Part shown: positions 26,532 to 35,084 of the stretch, piece by piece
Layout: each line of letters starts with the position of its first letter
How positions within the stretch are numbered: the first letter of the stretch is position 1
Origin: Verrucomicrobiia bacterium
GTDB taxonomy: Bacteria; Verrucomicrobiota; Verrucomicrobiia; Limisphaerales; UBA8199
NCBI GenBank assembly: GCA_035946615.1
Contig: DASYZB010000048.1
Location: forward strand, 1 to 64,000
Length of the DNA stretch: 64,000 nucleotides
Reading direction: 5' to 3'
The notes under the pieces: generated by a model
Told to the model about the DNA's origin: nothing
The model's database searches: none
What the model saw: the letters and a program-made list of their open reading frames with translations, nothing else
Translations under genes and position numbers: made by a program

Positions 26532-27809
26532 ATGAGCATTCCCAGGCGGAAATTTCTGCGCACCACGGCGTGGGTCCTGGCAGCCCCCTATTTTATTCCG
26601 GCCTCTGTCCTTGGAGCCGATGCGCCGAGCAAAAAGATCACCATCGGCTTTATCGGCACAGGCGACCACGGAGTGACCTGGAACCTGCACCGCTACCTCG
26701 AATTGCCTGCTGCCCGAGTGTTGATGGTGTGCGATGTCGATGGCTACCGCATGCGCCGGGCCAAGGCGATGGTCGATGCCGCCTACGATAACGAGGACTG
26801 CACGATGTCGAAGGATTTCCGCGACGTGCTCGCGCGCAAGGATATTGATGCCGTCATGATTTCCACCCCGGACCATTGGCATACCCTCATCAGTGTCATG
26901 GCCGCGAAGGTGGGCAAAGATGTCCAATGCGAGAAACCCACCCTCACGATTGGCGAGGGCAAAATCCTCATCGACGTTATCCGCAAAGAGGGCAGGGTTT
27001 TCCAAACCAGCACCGAAGACCGTGCCGTGCCGGAATATCATCGGATGGCGGAATTGGTGCGCAATGGGCGGATTGGCAAGCTGCAGCGCATCGAGGTCAT
27101 TCTTCCGCGCCAACCGACCGTGCCGGGCGACCCCACACCTCAGCCGGTTCCGCCCGACCTCGATTATGACTTGTGGCTCGGCCCAGCCCCTTTTGCGCCC
27201 TATACCAAGGACCGCCTCCATTTCAATTTCTGTTGGATTTGCGATTACTCGGGGGGGATCATCTGCGACTGGGGCGCGCACCTGTTTGATACGGCACAAT
27301 GGGCAAACAACACGGAGCGCACCGGGCCGGTGGAGGTCGAGGGCACCGGCACGCATTGGCACGAGGGCCTGTACAACACTGTCAAAGACTACAACGTCAC
27401 CTATCGCTACGCCAACGGCGTGGTCATGACCTGCACACCCGGCAATCCCAGCATCAAATTCATCGGAACCGAGGGTTGGGTAGGTAACCGCGGCTGGCGC
27501 GCCAAGGTCGAAGCCAGCTCCCCGGCAATTCTCAATTCAAAGATCGGCCCTGACGAAATCCACCTCTACACCAACATCGAGGGAGAACACGACGATTTCC
27601 TCAAATGCGTCAAGAGCCGCAAAGAGCCTTATTTCCCGGTCGATATCGGCCACCGGGTCTCGACGGTCTGCCACATGGCCAATATCTGCTTGCGTTTGGG
27701 TCACAAGCTCAAATGGGACCCGGAGAAGGAACGCTTCGAGAACGACGAGGCAGCCAACGCCATGCTCACGCGCCCAATGCGCCCCCCGTGGAAACTGCCG
27801 GAGACGTAA
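26532..27809 (+). CDS. Tat-exported Gfo/Idh/MocA-family oxidoreductase
   Basis: About 425 residues. A twin-arginine signal (PRRKFLRTTAWVLAAPYFIP) is followed by the NAD(P)-binding motif GFIGTGDHG (39-47) and the EKP motif (134-136) that holds the catalytic Lys. A conserved C-terminal domain contains CDYSGGIICDWGAHLFDTAQW. In this secreted subgroup, common in Verrucomicrobia and Planctomycetes, members act on sugars or glycosides in the periplasm, probably with a tightly bound cofactor. In-frame ATGs at 26505 and 26514 are alternative starts; 26532 is preceded by ggcgg. Confidence 0.88.
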   Translation: MSIPRRKFLRTTAWVLAAPYFIPASVLGADAPSKKITIGFIGTGDHGVTWNLHRYLELPAARVLMVCDVDGYRMRRAKAMVDAAYDNEDCTMSKDFRDVLARKDIDAVMISTPDHWHTLISVMAAKVGKDVQCEKPTLTIGEGKILIDVIRKEGRVFQTSTEDRAVPEYHRMAELVRNGRIGKLQRIEVILPRQPTVPGDPTPQPVPPDLDYDLWLGPAPFAPYTKDRLHFNFCWICDYSGGIICDWGAHLFDTAQWANNTERTGPVEVEGTGTHWHEGLYNTVKDYNVTYRYANGVVMTCTPGNPSIKFIGTEGWVGNRGWRAKVEASSPAILNSKIGPDEIHLYTNIEGEHDDFLKCVKSRKEPYFPVDIGHRVSTVCHMANICLRLGHKLKWDPEKERFENDEAANAMLTRPMRPPWKLPET

Positions 27810-27852
27810 AAAGATTTTGAGCCTTGCCCTCTCCCGGCTATGGTGCGCTCCG

Positions 27853-28914
27853 ATGAGTGCGCGCCTGCTTTGTTGCCTGAATGCGGTCCTGCTCGTTCAT
27901 TTTGCCCGAGCCGATCGGGTGGATGATTACGTGATTCAGCAAATGAAGGAGCATCGGATTCCCGGGCTCTGCCTGAGCGTCGTCACCAATGGAATCCCGA
28001 TGAAAACAGCATCCTACGGGTTTGCCAATCTGGAATTGAAGACGCCGGTTAAGCCGGAAACAGTTTTCGAGATTGGGTCCCTGACCAAGCAATTCACGGC
28101 CGCTTGCATTCTGTTGCTCGTTGATGAGGGAAAACTTTCGCTGGATGATCCGATCAGCCATTTTCTCGAAGGCGCGCCTGGTTCCTGGAGCAGGATCACC
28201 GTGCGTCATTTGCTCACTCATACCTCGGGAATCAAGAGCTACACCGGCTTGGACGGATTCGAGTTGCGCCGGCATCTTTCGCAAGCCCAGTTCATCCACG
28301 CCATTGGTGCGTTGCCTGTGGAATTTGCCCCAGGCGACTCCTGGAAGTACTGCAATACCGGTTATAATCTTCTGGGCTACATCATCGAGAATGTCACCCA
28401 TAAAAGTTACTGGGACTTTCTTTCCGAGGGGATTCTGGAGCCCCTGGGAATGACGGCGACGACGAATCGGCTACCGGCACTGGTCATTCCCAATCGCGCC
28501 GCCGGTTATGAGCAAACCAACCATGTCTGGATCAACCGCGATTCAGACATTACGGATGTCTTCTCAGCAGGGGCGATTGCTTCCAGCGTGGCTGATCTGA
28601 TTAAATGGAACGCCGCCCTGGACCGGGATGACCTGCTAAGCCCCGCAAGCAAGCGCCTGATGTGGACCCCTATGAACCTCAGCAACGGCCAATCCACCCA
28701 TTACGGTTTTGGCTGGAATATCGGTTCGTTTGAACGCCATCTGAACATCGGCCACGGCGGCGCCACTTCAGGCTTTTCCGCCTCCCTCCAGCGGTTTCCA
28801 GATGATAAACTGGCCGTCATCGTTTTGACCAATACCGATGAGGCTATCGCGACAATTCTGGCCAGAAAAATAGCCTCTCTGGAATTCGACATAGTCGCCG
28901 CCAAACCGTTGTAG
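27853..28914 (+). CDS. Secreted serine hydrolase, class C beta-lactamase/DD-peptidase family
   Basis: A 353-residue protein with a signal peptide (about 1-20, ending ARADRVDD). The active-site motifs are S76-L-T-K79 (catalytic Ser and general base Lys) and Y166-C-N168, with a later HGG in NIGHGGATSGF in place of the KTG motif. This places it in the broad AmpC/EstB/PBP4* group, whose members range from peptidoglycan DD-peptidases to esterases; true beta-lactamase activity is not indicated. ATG 27853 is chosen over an upstream TTG at 27817 because the signal peptide begins there. Confidence 0.88.
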   Translation: MSARLLCCLNAVLLVHFARADRVDDYVIQQMKEHRIPGLCLSVVTNGIPMKTASYGFANLELKTPVKPETVFEIGSLTKQFTAACILLLVDEGKLSLDDPISHFLEGAPGSWSRITVRHLLTHTSGIKSYTGLDGFELRRHLSQAQFIHAIGALPVEFAPGDSWKYCNTGYNLLGYIIENVTHKSYWDFLSEGILEPLGMTATTNRLPALVIPNRAAGYEQTNHVWINRDSDITDVFSAGAIASSVADLIKWNAALDRDDLLSPASKRLMWTPMNLSNGQSTHYGFGWNIGSFERHLNIGHGGATSGFSASLQRFPDDKLAVIVLTNTDEAIATILARKIASLEFDIVAAKPL

Positions 28915-28916
28915 CG

Positions 28917-29067
28917 GCCGACGCCAGGAGGCTCTGATCCTTCTTCTGTTGGTCAGGCCGCTGGCTTGGCCCGGTGAAACTCAGAGCTGAGATCAGAGCC
29001 TCCTGGGCGTCGGCTGGTACGGAGGAAGGACCAGGACGAGAGGGGGCCGACTCCTTACGTGGTCTCC
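28917..29067. repeat. Palindromic repeat element A
   Basis: Long inverted repeat: GCCGACGCCAGGAGGCTCTGATC (28917-28939; only one base bulge against) and its complement at 28991-29014, separated by 51 bases. It shares the AGGAGNCTCTGATC core with element B near 43.1 kb (one mismatch in 14). It is followed at 29050-29067 by ACTCCTTACGTGGTCTCC, which matches the outer arm of element B with one mismatch. It fills most of the gap between the serine hydrolase and GH43 genes. Confidence 0.75.
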
Positions 29068-29170
29068 CAACATCAGGGGTTTGTGGCTCGTTGGTTCGGC
29101 TTTGTCATTTCCCCCAGGGTAGAGGGTTATGCCCGATTGATTCGGCGCGGGGTCGAGCGAGGATAAATGC

Positions 29171-30166
29171 ATGACAGTTGCGCTGCCGAAACGGATTCAT
29201 ATCAATCCCGTCTATGGCAGCTATTTTGCCGACCCGTTCGTTTGGAAGTATCAGGAACATTATTACGCAATTGGAACCGGCGCTCTCGAAGCCACGGGCC
29301 AACCTGTTGGCAAGGTCTTTCCCCTATTGCAATCCGACGATTTCTTTCAGTGGCGCTTTGCCAGCAGCGCCCTGGTGCGGCCCGACCCCGAGCTGGGGGA
29401 GAATTTCTGGGCGCCCGCAGTGGCCTGTGCAGAGGAGAAGTTCTACCTCTATTACTCGGTCGGGCACGGCGACAAGAACCATCAACTGCGAGTGGCGATC
29501 AGCGATGCGCCTCAAGGGCCCTATAAAGATTCAGGCCGGCCTCTGCTGGACCCTGGCCTGTGCCCCTTTGCCATCGATCCTCATCCGTTCCTGGACGATG
29601 ATGGGCAATGGTATCTCTTCTTCGCACGGGATTTCCTGGATTCCTCCGATTCAGTTCGCGCCGGCACGGCTTTGGCCGTTGCGCCGATGAAATCGATGAC
29701 TCAATTGGCCGGCCCGGAACGCGTCGTGCTGCGGGCTCGCTCGGATTGGCAGCGCTTCCAGGGACAGCGGCTAACGTACGGCCAGGTGCGGGATTGGCAC
29801 ACTTTGGAAGGGCCCTCGGTATGGAAGCGTGAAGGCCGCTATTTCTGCTTTTATAGCGGGGGCTGTTGGGAGAATGAAAGTTACGGGGTGGATTACGGCA
29901 CCGCAGAGAGCGTGCTGGGTCCGTATTCGGACAGCGGAAACGAACATGGTCCCCGGGTGCTGAGGACAGTGCCGGGTTGCCTCATCGGGCCGGGGCACAA
30001 TTGTGTGGTTGGGGGGCCCGATGGTGAGACCGATTATATTGCGTATCATGCGTGGGACCCGGGGATGAAGGCGCGCCATATGTTTATCGATAAAATCGAC
30101 TGGACTTCGGAAGGCCCCCGTTGCGCCGGACCGACGTGGGGACCAGGGTTCGAAACAAAAACGTGA
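29171..30166 (+). CDS. Glycoside hydrolase family 43-type enzyme
   Basis: A 331-residue five-bladed-propeller hydrolase. The family triad is visible: Asp21 in SYFADPF (general base), Asp136 in FAIDPHPFLDDDG (pKa modulator) and Glu213 in HTLEGPSVWKREGRY (general acid). GH43 enzymes remove arabinose or xylose units from hemicellulose and pectin side chains. There is no signal peptide, so it should act on imported oligosaccharides in the cytoplasm, or be exported by another route. ATG 29171 is nine bases downstream of a gaggata-like site. Confidence 0.88.
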   Translation: MTVALPKRIHINPVYGSYFADPFVWKYQEHYYAIGTGALEATGQPVGKVFPLLQSDDFFQWRFASSALVRPDPELGENFWAPAVACAEEKFYLYYSVGHGDKNHQLRVAISDAPQGPYKDSGRPLLDPGLCPFAIDPHPFLDDDGQWYLFFARDFLDSSDSVRAGTALAVAPMKSMTQLAGPERVVLRARSDWQRFQGQRLTYGQVRDWHTLEGPSVWKREGRYFCFYSGGCWENESYGVDYGTAESVLGPYSDSGNEHGPRVLRTVPGCLIGPGHNCVVGGPDGETDYIAYHAWDPGMKARHMFIDKIDWTSEGPRCAGPTWGPGFETKT

Positions 30167-30237
30167 TGGCGTAAAGAGATTTTTCGCATTTTGGCAATAG
30201 GCCATTGCCTGAAAGCGAAGCGGGCTTAGGTTTAATT

Positions 30238-30630
30238 ATGAAGGAGAATCGAATAAAGGAGGGCCGATTCAGCCAACACGCCAGGGGCCTTGGAACGGTG
30301 ACGCGGCAGATGGTCTTGAAACGCGCCCGGGAACTGGCGTTCATCAACGGGCATCCGGAGAGGATATTGGACACCGACTTCGTCCAGGCGCGCCGGGAGT
30401 TGACCGGCGAGGAGCGGCTGAATCCAGAAACGACAGCGGCCGAATTGGTGCCCGAACAGGACAGGTGGAAACCTGTGGCCGAATCAGAAGGTCACCAGGC
30501 CCCGACCGTCGCCACTCCGGATGAGCAGACTTTTGCGGAAAAGCTGGTCGAAGAGGGGGTGGAAGACGCCGAGCAAGACCAGATGGTGAATGCGACACGG
30601 GAGGATTTGAAACGGCAAAGACGCGGGTAA
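30238..30630 (+). CDS. Hypothetical protein, DUF2934-like N-terminal half
   Basis: A 130-residue, highly charged soluble protein. The segment KRARELAFINGHPERILDTDFVQARRELTG (about residues 28-57) resembles the DUF2934 pattern of a helix, a Gly-x-Pro turn and a second amphipathic helix. The acidic, Gln/Glu-rich C-terminal half is probably disordered. ATG 30238 is taken as start because the residues before it in the open frame (MPESEAGLGLI) lie in a non-conserved stretch. Function unknown. Confidence 0.6.
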   Translation: MKENRIKEGRFSQHARGLGTVTRQMVLKRARELAFINGHPERILDTDFVQARRELTGEERLNPETTAAELVPEQDRWKPVAESEGHQAPTVATPDEQTFAEKLVEEGVEDAEQDQMVNATREDLKRQRRG

Positions 30631-30677
30631 AGGCTGAGGTAAAAGGTTCGAACATTTTGTCTAGAAAGGAAAAGAAT

Positions 30678-30911
30678 ATGAATCGATGTGAAGTATGCGG
30701 TAACGAATATGACAAACCCATAGAGATGGTGGTGACGGGCATCTCGCATTATTTCGATTGCTTCGAGTGCGCCATCCACGCCTTGGCGCCTGAGTGCGAA
30801 CATTGTGGGTGTAAAATAATCGGGCATGGGGTCGAGGCCAGCAGCAGTATTTATTGCTGTGCTCATTGTGCCCACGAGGAAGGCGTTCAAGCAGTTCATG
30901 ATCGAGCGTAA
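30678..30911 (+). CDS. Cysteine-rich zinc-binding protein, metallothionein-like
   Basis: A 77-residue protein with nine or more Cys arranged as CEVCGNEYDK, FDCFECAIHALAPECEHCGCKIIGHG and YCCAHCAHEEG. This arrangement is found in a widespread family of short bacterial proteins often labelled as metallothionein-like or hypothetical. Two zinc sites are likely. ATG 30678 has a good purine-rich site (aaaggaaaag) upstream; a start at 30657 would place that site inside the gene. The metal-binding role is inferred from the cysteine pattern. Confidence 0.75.
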   Translation: MNRCEVCGNEYDKPIEMVVTGISHYFDCFECAIHALAPECEHCGCKIIGHGVEASSSIYCCAHCAHEEGVQAVHDRA

Positions 30912-30954
30912 TCCTTACGGCTGCGGGCTTTCGGCCCTGTCGTAGGTTCATCCC

Positions 30955-31806
30955 ATGGCGCTAATTAGAAGCTCGCGTCGCGCCGCCCGCAAGTCCCGCC
31001 CGGTTCGGCGCGGGAACGGTTCCAATCCAAACCGCTCCCGGCTCGACCTCGCCATTGCGAGCGCGCCCTTCCAATTCCGTTGGGCTTCCGCCATCTCAAA
31101 GGAAGAGTGGGCGTTTTATCAAAGAGCCATCGAAGCGATGCAAAAATCGGATGTTCCTTTTCTGCTGGGAGGCGGTTTTGCCCTGGCCGTCTTCACGGGG
31201 CATTGGCGCGATACCAAAGACATCGATTTTTATATTGCACCGGAACACCGCGACAGGTTTGTGGCCGCCCTGTCCGATGCCGGTTTCCTGGATTATTATT
31301 CGCGCCTGCCCTACGACCGGAAATGGATTTATCGCAGCGTCCAATCAGACGTTATCGTCGATATCATCTGGTCCATGGCAAACCAGCGCGCCCAGGTCGA
31401 TGACCTCTGGTTTCAGCGCGCCAGGTCGGTTTCGATACGCCGCCAAGAGATGCGGGTTGTCCCTCCCGAGGAGTTGCTTTGGTGCAAGCTCTACATTCTC
31501 CAACGCGATCATTGCGACTGGACGGATGTCTTTAACCTGATTTATGCAAAAGGGGCGCAGTTGGACTGGCAGCATCTCATCTGGCGTCTCGAGGATGATA
31601 CCCCCCTCTTGCGGGCGGTACTGACCGTTTATGCGTGGCTTTGCCCTGGCGCCGCGCGCAAACTGCCCGCCTCGTTGTGGCGCCGTTTGAACATGGCCAA
31701 ACCTGCGGCAACCTCGGGCGCGCTCCCTCGAGAGAGAATTCGCCTGCTGGATTCGCGCCGTTGGTTCGCCGCTCTTCAACCGTTGAGTGAGAAACTGGAG
31801 ATTTGA
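30955..31806 (+). CDS. Nucleotidyltransferase-fold protein (AbiEii/DUF6036-like)
   Basis: A 283-residue protein with a basic N-terminus. The nucleotidyltransferase hallmark GGG (72-74) is followed by D89-I-D91 (WRDTKDIDFYI), which would bind the metal ion and NTP. A third acidic residue is expected in VIVDIIW. A helical C-terminal domain follows. Members include the AbiEii toxin and many stand-alone proteins of unknown target. No AbiEi-type antitoxin gene lies alongside. Its stop is 6 bases before the start of the sugar isomerase gene, so the two share a transcript. Confidence 0.75.
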   Translation: MALIRSSRRAARKSRPVRRGNGSNPNRSRLDLAIASAPFQFRWASAISKEEWAFYQRAIEAMQKSDVPFLLGGGFALAVFTGHWRDTKDIDFYIAPEHRDRFVAALSDAGFLDYYSRLPYDRKWIYRSVQSDVIVDIIWSMANQRAQVDDLWFQRARSVSIRRQEMRVVPPEELLWCKLYILQRDHCDWTDVFNLIYAKGAQLDWQHLIWRLEDDTPLLRAVLTVYAWLCPGAARKLPASLWRRLNMAKPAATSGALPRERIRLLDSRRWFAALQPLSEKLEI

Positions 31807-31812
31807 TGCGTC

Positions 31813-32646
31813 ATGCAAATTGGGACCATGAATCATCCAGGCCGTGACGTGCTCAAGGAAATCGAGTGGATGGCCGATGCGCGCTTCGATTTCCTCGATC
31901 TGACCCTTGAACCACCAATGGCTGCCGCCCGCCGCGTGGACCCCCACGCAATTCGCGCCGCTCTCCAGGATGCCAACCTCGGCGTGGTGGGACACACCGC
32001 TTATTACCTCCCCCTCTGCAGCCCCTTCGAGTCCCTTCGCCGCGCGGCTGTCGATGAACTCAAGGTCTGCCTCGAGGTCTTCGCCGCCGTGGGCGCCGAA
32101 TGGATGAACCTGCATCCCGACCGCCAGGCGCCTCTCCACGAAAGGCGCTTTGTCATCGAGCGCAATCTGGAAACCATTCGCGACATCGAAGACACCGCTC
32201 GGGAAATGGGCGTGGGTTTGATGATCGAGAATCTCCCGGGCAGCTTTAACACCGCACGACAGCTCGGCGAATTACTCGAACCGCTGCCGGAATTGGGTCT
32301 GCACCTGGACATCGGGCATGCTAACTTGTTGGTCGAGTATAACACGACGGACGAAATCCTGGGCGCTTATGGCCAAAGGCTCCGGCACGTGCATCTCCAC
32401 GATAACAAGGGGGGCAGCGCGGACCTTCATCTGCCCTTGGGCGCCGGAACCCTGGAAACGCCCCACTACATTCGCGCCCTTCAGGCCAACGGCTACGACG
32501 CCACCATCACCCTGGAAGTCTTCACCCCCGATCGCCACCATCTGACTTACAGCCGCGACGTCCTTCGCCGCCTCTGGGATGAAGCCCTCCATGACAAAAA
32601 GGCGCCCAAAACTTCACCGCCACTAAATCCAGCCGCAACCGCCTGA
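31813..32646 (+). CDS. Sugar phosphate isomerase/epimerase (xylose-isomerase-like TIM barrel)
   Basis: A 277-residue TIM-barrel protein of the AP-endonuclease-2 / IolE-like family. Probable divalent-metal ligands lie in LMIENLPG (Glu), LHLDIGHANL (Asp, His), RHVHLHDNKG (His) and TITLEVF (Glu), as in the family. Members isomerise or epimerise sugars and inositols; the exact substrate cannot be read from sequence. A short Pro-rich tail follows the barrel. It starts 6 bases after the nucleotidyltransferase gene. Confidence 0.85.
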   Translation: MQIGTMNHPGRDVLKEIEWMADARFDFLDLTLEPPMAAARRVDPHAIRAALQDANLGVVGHTAYYLPLCSPFESLRRAAVDELKVCLEVFAAVGAEWMNLHPDRQAPLHERRFVIERNLETIRDIEDTAREMGVGLMIENLPGSFNTARQLGELLEPLPELGLHLDIGHANLLVEYNTTDEILGAYGQRLRHVHLHDNKGGSADLHLPLGAGTLETPHYIRALQANGYDATITLEVFTPDRHHLTYSRDVLRRLWDEALHDKKAPKTSPPLNPAATA

Positions 32647-32708
32647 GACACCATTTCAGCCTTCAGCCCTTCTTTGTGTTCTTTGCGTTCTCTCGCGGCT
32701 ACAGTCCC

Positions 32709-33086
32709 CTACGCCCCCTTGCTCTGCGTGGCGACCTTGGCAGTCTCGATCAGCTCCCAAAATTTCGGATTTTGCTGTAACGCTTCATCCTCCTCCATCT
32801 TGAGCCCGGACCTGAAAAAGAAGTCCTTAAGCGTATGGCGGTTGAGGATGCGGTGGACCACCAGGCCCAATTCGTGCCGCTCGAAATAGACCCGGTAATC
32901 CGCCACACGAAACCGGTGCAGCGTGCGCCCGGCCCGTTCGAGCTTGCCGAACTCGCCCATCTCGGTCTGCATCACCTGCTGCGGCAGCCCGCGAAACTCC
33001 CCCAGAATCTGCAACTGCAATTCCCTCGGCATCCGGGCTAACTCAGCCGCGCTCGTGGGATTAAAGATAATTTGAAAGGGGCGCAT
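32709..33086 (-). CDS. Stand-alone RelE/ParE-type toxin-like protein
   Basis: About 125 residues. The N-terminal 85 show the RelE/ParE fold pattern: IIFNPTSAAELARMPREL, a central KLERAGRTLHRFRVADYRVYFE and the closing VVHRILNRHTLKDFFFR. A helical tail of about 40 residues is added (to KGA). RelE proteins cut mRNA in the ribosome; ParE proteins poison gyrase. No antitoxin gene flanks it: upstream is tRNA-Glu, downstream a convergent isomerase gene. It may be inert, or controlled from elsewhere. ATG 33086 (MRPFQ) is preferred over 33098. Confidence 0.7.
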   Translation of the reverse strand: MRPFQIIFNPTSAAELARMPRELQLQILGEFRGLPQQVMQTEMGEFGKLERAGRTLHRFRVADYRVYFERHELGLVVHRILNRHTLKDFFFRSGLKMEEDEALQQNPKFWELIETAKVATQSKGA

Positions 33087-33130
33087 TGTAAGGCGCATGT
33101 TGGCAAATCGTTCAATGTCGTATTACTCAG

Positions 33131-33205
33131 TGGTAGCGCGTACGGGAATCGAACCCGTCTTTCAGCCTTGAGAGGGCCGTGTCCTAACCGATAGACGAAC
33201 GCGCC
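33131..33205 (-). tRNA. tRNA-Glu (anticodon CUC)
   Basis: A 75-base cloverleaf on the minus strand with encoded CCA. The acceptor is GGCGCGT/ACGCGCT with a G-T first pair, the D-arm is TCGTCTATCGGTTAGGACA, the anticodon loop is CTCTCAA (anticodon CTC) and the T-arm contains GGTTCGATTCC. The D-arm (GTCTA...TTAGGACA) is characteristic of tRNA-Glu. It reads GAG codons. Confidence 0.93.
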
Positions 33206-33270
33206 GCCCAGCATCGTTTTAGGCTAATCCGGCCTCGCGTCAATTGCCATACAATTATTGCCGCGGCGGG

Positions 33271-34056
33271 CTAAGCCGCTGCTCTTTGAGGCCGGCTTTC
33301 CGTCAGGGTGCGGTAGATCAGGTCCACAATATTGCGAACGAATTGCTCGTCGGTAATACCTTCGATGGTTTCTTCGGGAAAATCTGTTTTGGCCCGGAAA
33401 TGGGCGGCCAGCCCGGCGAACAGCTCGAGGCGAGCCAGCGGGTCGAATTGTTCGCGGCGCAGCAATGCCTGCAGCGCAAGGGCGCTTTCAGCGGGGGAAA
33501 CACTCTGGCGCAGCCGCGCCGCCAGCCGCGGATATTGCCGCAGCGAATTATATTTGCCGGCCAACAACTGGTCCAGGTCAGGTTGGGCCAGGCGCGGATG
33601 GCGCACGACGATCGTATTGGCCGCGAGGTCCCCCAGACGCTGGCATTTGGGGCTCAACCAGCACACAACCCCACCGACGAAATAAAACAAGGGCAACGAA
33701 TCGACGAACCGCAGCAGGTTCCGGGTGACGATTTGATTGAACTGCAGCCGCAACCCCTCGGCATCTACCACGCGCAGTCTGAGGAGCTTCTTGCCAACCG
33801 TCTGGCCACGCCAGCCCCACTCGCAGGCGATGCCGTAACCGATGCTGATAAAGAAATAGCCCAGTGTGGCCACAGCCCCTCCCAGATTGGCGCTGAGCAG
33901 TTGAAGCAGGCCGATGAGGACGCCAAAACCGATGAACAACACCGCGATGCAGCACAGATCGACCAGCCACGCCAGAAACCGCGTTACCGGCGCAGCCAGC
34001 AGTTGCGAGAAGGCTATCCCCTCCGGCGTGCGGATTTGCAGCGCGCTGGTTCTCAT
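33271..34056 (-). CDS. RDD-family membrane protein
   Basis: A 261-residue inner-membrane protein. The RDD domain covers about 15-165: VTRFLAWLVDLCCIAVLFIG (Arg and two Asp motif), GQTVGKKLLRLRVVDAEG and RFVDSLPLFYFVGGVVCWLSPKCQRLGDLAANTIVV. A soluble helical tail of about 90 residues follows. It is the last gene of the leftward MoxR operon and its start overlaps the SpoIIM-like gene by ATGA. RDD proteins are proposed transport or structural membrane proteins; in this context they are standard partners of MoxR/DUF58 genes. Confidence 0.9.
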   Translation of the reverse strand: MRTSALQIRTPEGIAFSQLLAAPVTRFLAWLVDLCCIAVLFIGFGVLIGLLQLLSANLGGAVATLGYFFISIGYGIACEWGWRGQTVGKKLLRLRVVDAEGLRLQFNQIVTRNLLRFVDSLPLFYFVGGVVCWLSPKCQRLGDLAANTIVVRHPRLAQPDLDQLLAGKYNSLRQYPRLAARLRQSVSPAESALALQALLRREQFDPLARLELFAGLAAHFRAKTDFPEETIEGITDEQFVRNIVDLIYRTLTESRPQRAAA

Positions 34057-35084
34057 TGCACTTTTTGTTCCGGCCTGAAGCGTTTGGCCTTTTCGCTTGC
34101 ACCCGAGCCGGATTTCCCCAGAAACAGGATGAGCAACGCCAACTCGATTAAACCGAACGCAATTTTAACCGAATAAGGGATAACCGGCTCATGATACTGT
34201 GACAAAAAGGCCTCGACGAACCCAGCCCAAACCAGCAGCAGGCCCACACCGAAAATCAGCGTGACCAGGTCACGCGACACCTCGCGCAGCCGCTGGGTTA
34301 GCGAAACGCGCCGGCCCCAGCCTATCAGCGCGAGCGCCAGCATCAGGCCCGCCTGGCCCGCGATCAGAATGGCGGGAATCTCAATTACCCCGTGAGGCAG
34401 CAGCCAGCCCAGCAGGAATTTGGTTTCCCCGGCCCGGACATAATCCACAGCCACGGCGCCCAGCAGAATCCCGTTGTAAAGGAGCATGATGATCGTCCCG
34501 ATCCCCCAAGTCATCCCCAGGGCCAGGGTAAAAATGGAAACGCGCGTATTATGCGTCATCAAAAAGGCCGAGAACGAAGTCTTGTACCCCGCCAACCGGT
34601 CGGTAGAGGCCTTTTCCTCCTCGGCGACGCGTTTAGCCGGGTCTTCGCGCAGATGCGGGTAAGGCATAAGGACCGGCTTGGATTCAGGGTCAAAGGCGAG
34701 CGCCAGGCCCCCGAAGGCGCACCCGGCCAGAGTGATGGCCAGCGAGAAATAAAACGCGCGCACGTGCCGCCGGAATGTTTGGGGCAGGGTTTGAAAAAAC
34801 CATTCGAGCGGGCGCAGCCGGCCATGGCGTGAGCGCGTTTCATGAATTTCTCCATAGGCGCGGCCCACCAGGTGCTCGAGATACCGCCGCATCTCGGGCT
34901 CTGCGGAAAAAGTCGTGATTTTTGCCAGGTCCGCCGCCGTGCGTTCATACAGCAGATGAAAATGCCGGAGTTCCTCGAGGCTCATCCGCTGGTTGGGGTG
35001 AGTTTCGAGCTTATCCAGCGCTCGATCCAGTTCGATCCAGGAGGGACGCTCGGCGGCCACAAAGCGTTCCAGGTCGATGATCAC
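34053..35084 (-). CDS. SpoIIM/DUF95-family membrane protein
   Basis: A 343-residue protein. The N-terminal cytoplasmic helical part has a FHLLYERTAADLAKI motif typical of this family (about 40-65). About six membrane helices follow, with the conserved FLMTHNTRVSIFTLALGMTWGIGTIIMLLYNGILLGA segment and WLLPHGVIEIPAILIAGQAG. It is related to stage II sporulation protein M, but most homologues are in non-sporulating bacteria next to MoxR genes. It overlaps the DUF58 gene at its 5' end and the RDD gene at its 3' end by four bases each. Confidence 0.9.
   Translation of the reverse strand: MIIDLERFVAAERPSWIELDRALDKLETHPNQRMSLEELRHFHLLYERTAADLAKITTFSAEPEMRRYLEHLVGRAYGEIHETRSRHGRLRPLEWFFQTLPQTFRRHVRAFYFSLAITLAGCAFGGLALAFDPESKPVLMPYPHLREDPAKRVAEEEKASTDRLAGYKTSFSAFLMTHNTRVSIFTLALGMTWGIGTIIMLLYNGILLGAVAVDYVRAGETKFLLGWLLPHGVIEIPAILIAGQAGLMLALALIGWGRRVSLTQRLREVSRDLVTLIFGVGLLLVWAGFVEAFLSQYHEPVIPYSVKIAFGLIELALLILFLGKSGSGASEKAKRFRPEQKVQ

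Noticed and set aside
27853-28914. Antibiotic-resistance beta-lactamase
   Set aside because: Motifs fit the broad class C serine hydrolase family, the KTG triad is replaced by HGG and nothing points to resistance.
34053-35084. Evidence for sporulation from the SpoIIM-like gene
   Set aside because: This family is widespread next to MoxR genes in non-sporulating bacteria; no other sporulation gene is present.
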